From: Gammaproteobacteria bacterium
GTDB taxonomy: Bacteria > Pseudomonadota > Gammaproteobacteria > Acidiferrobacterales > Acidiferrobacteraceae
DNA length: 6,022 nucleotides
NCBI GenBank assembly: GCA_028064935.1
Contig: JAPTWT010000093.1
Location: 1-6,022 of the forward strand
Direction: 5' to 3'
Shown here: piece by piece, positions 5,897 to 6,022 of the stretch
Numbering within the stretch: position 1 is the stretch's first letter
Layout: the number at the start of each line of letters is the position of its first letter
Made by a program: the position numbers and the translations under genes
Notes under the pieces: generated by a model
What the model saw: only the letters and a program-made list of their open reading frames with translations
Databases searched by the model: none
Told to the model about the DNA's origin: nothing

Positions 5897-6001
5897 GTGA
5901 GCACCTCCACCAGAGGTGGAGGCTTCAAAAAGAGTGTGGGCCGCTCAAAGCGGCATGGTCAAAGGATCACCCGCCCCCCCTAAAGGGGGGCAGCCCGGTT
6001 A
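5897..6001 (-). mobile_element. probable right end of an IS200/IS605 (TnpB-type) element, partial
   Basis: Read on the - strand, the stretch shows an omega-RNA-like end: a stem of six Gs and Cs with a TTTA loop (5975-5990), a GCCGCT/AGCGGC stem (5940-5954), then GAAGCC running into an 8-bp stem CCTCCACC/GGTGGAGG with a TCT loop (5904-5922), ending in TGCTCAC. A subterminal hairpin preceded by GAAGC and closed by a TCAC-like end is the usual look of right ends in this family, which move as single strands and have no terminal inverted repeats. The putative element would extend beyond the right edge, with its boundary near 5897. On the - strand an open frame ends LEALTGM with TAA at 5999-6001, too short to identify but placed where a tnpB gene should stop. 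Family assignment is from pattern memory. Confidence 0.5.
5904..5990. repeat. three consecutive hairpins
   Basis: Stem 1 is CCTCCACC (5904-5911)/GGTGGAGG (5915-5922), loop AGA. Stem 2 is GCCGCT (5940-5945)/AGCGGC (5949-5954), loop CAA. Stem 3 is CCCCCC (5975-5980)/GGGGGG (5985-5990), loop TAAA. In addition TGGAGGCT (5917-5924) is exactly complementary to AGCCTCCA (6014-6021), so the 3' arm of stem 1 has a competing long-range partner that would enclose the other two hairpins. All stems are perfect, which points to selected structure. Confidence 0.8.
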
Positions 6002-6022
6002 CATCCCCGTCAGAGCCTCCAG

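Noticed and set aside
5898..5990. CRISPR array
   Set aside because: The three hairpins have different sequences and spacing, with no repeated unit.

Overview
The window looks like bacterial DNA of moderately high GC from an accessory region. No rRNA, tRNA or housekeeping gene fixes the taxon. The codon style of the left operon (many GGA, CGG and AGG codons) loosely recalls Nitrospirota such as Leptospirillum, but this is only an impression.

Left part (about 140-1513, + strand): a compact operon of three small genes. An SRPBCC-fold (polyketide cyclase/START-like) protein is followed by an EVE-domain protein (PUA-like fold, a candidate reader of modified bases) and a MarR-family regulator. The junctions overlap (ATGA at 619-622; marR starts inside the EVE gene). 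A 10-bp direct repeat built on TACGTA lies just ahead of the first strong ribosome binding site and is a good candidate operator for the MarR protein.

Middle (1514-1948): a gene-free stretch between two convergent transcription units. It holds small inverted and direct repeats but no convincing gene.

Main gene (1949-5320, - strand): one large protein of about 1123 residues with a central phospholipase D-like region (FDPYFDEAG, then HDRYILI, then a conserved Asn/Ser stretch) and a long, probably helical C-terminal half. It resembles, from memory, the VPA1262-type family of large uncharacterised proteins. Size, solitary setting and flanking mobile debris fit a single-gene defence system, which is an inference.

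Right part (5321-6022): two adjacent perfect inverted repeats upstream of the large gene, then a frameshifted, internally deleted relic of an ISL3-family transposase C-terminus (- strand). At the edge is a cluster of three hairpins that looks like the right end of an IS200/IS605 (TnpB-type) element lying on the - strand and continuing outside the window. The large gene therefore sits beside mobile-element remains, consistent with an island.
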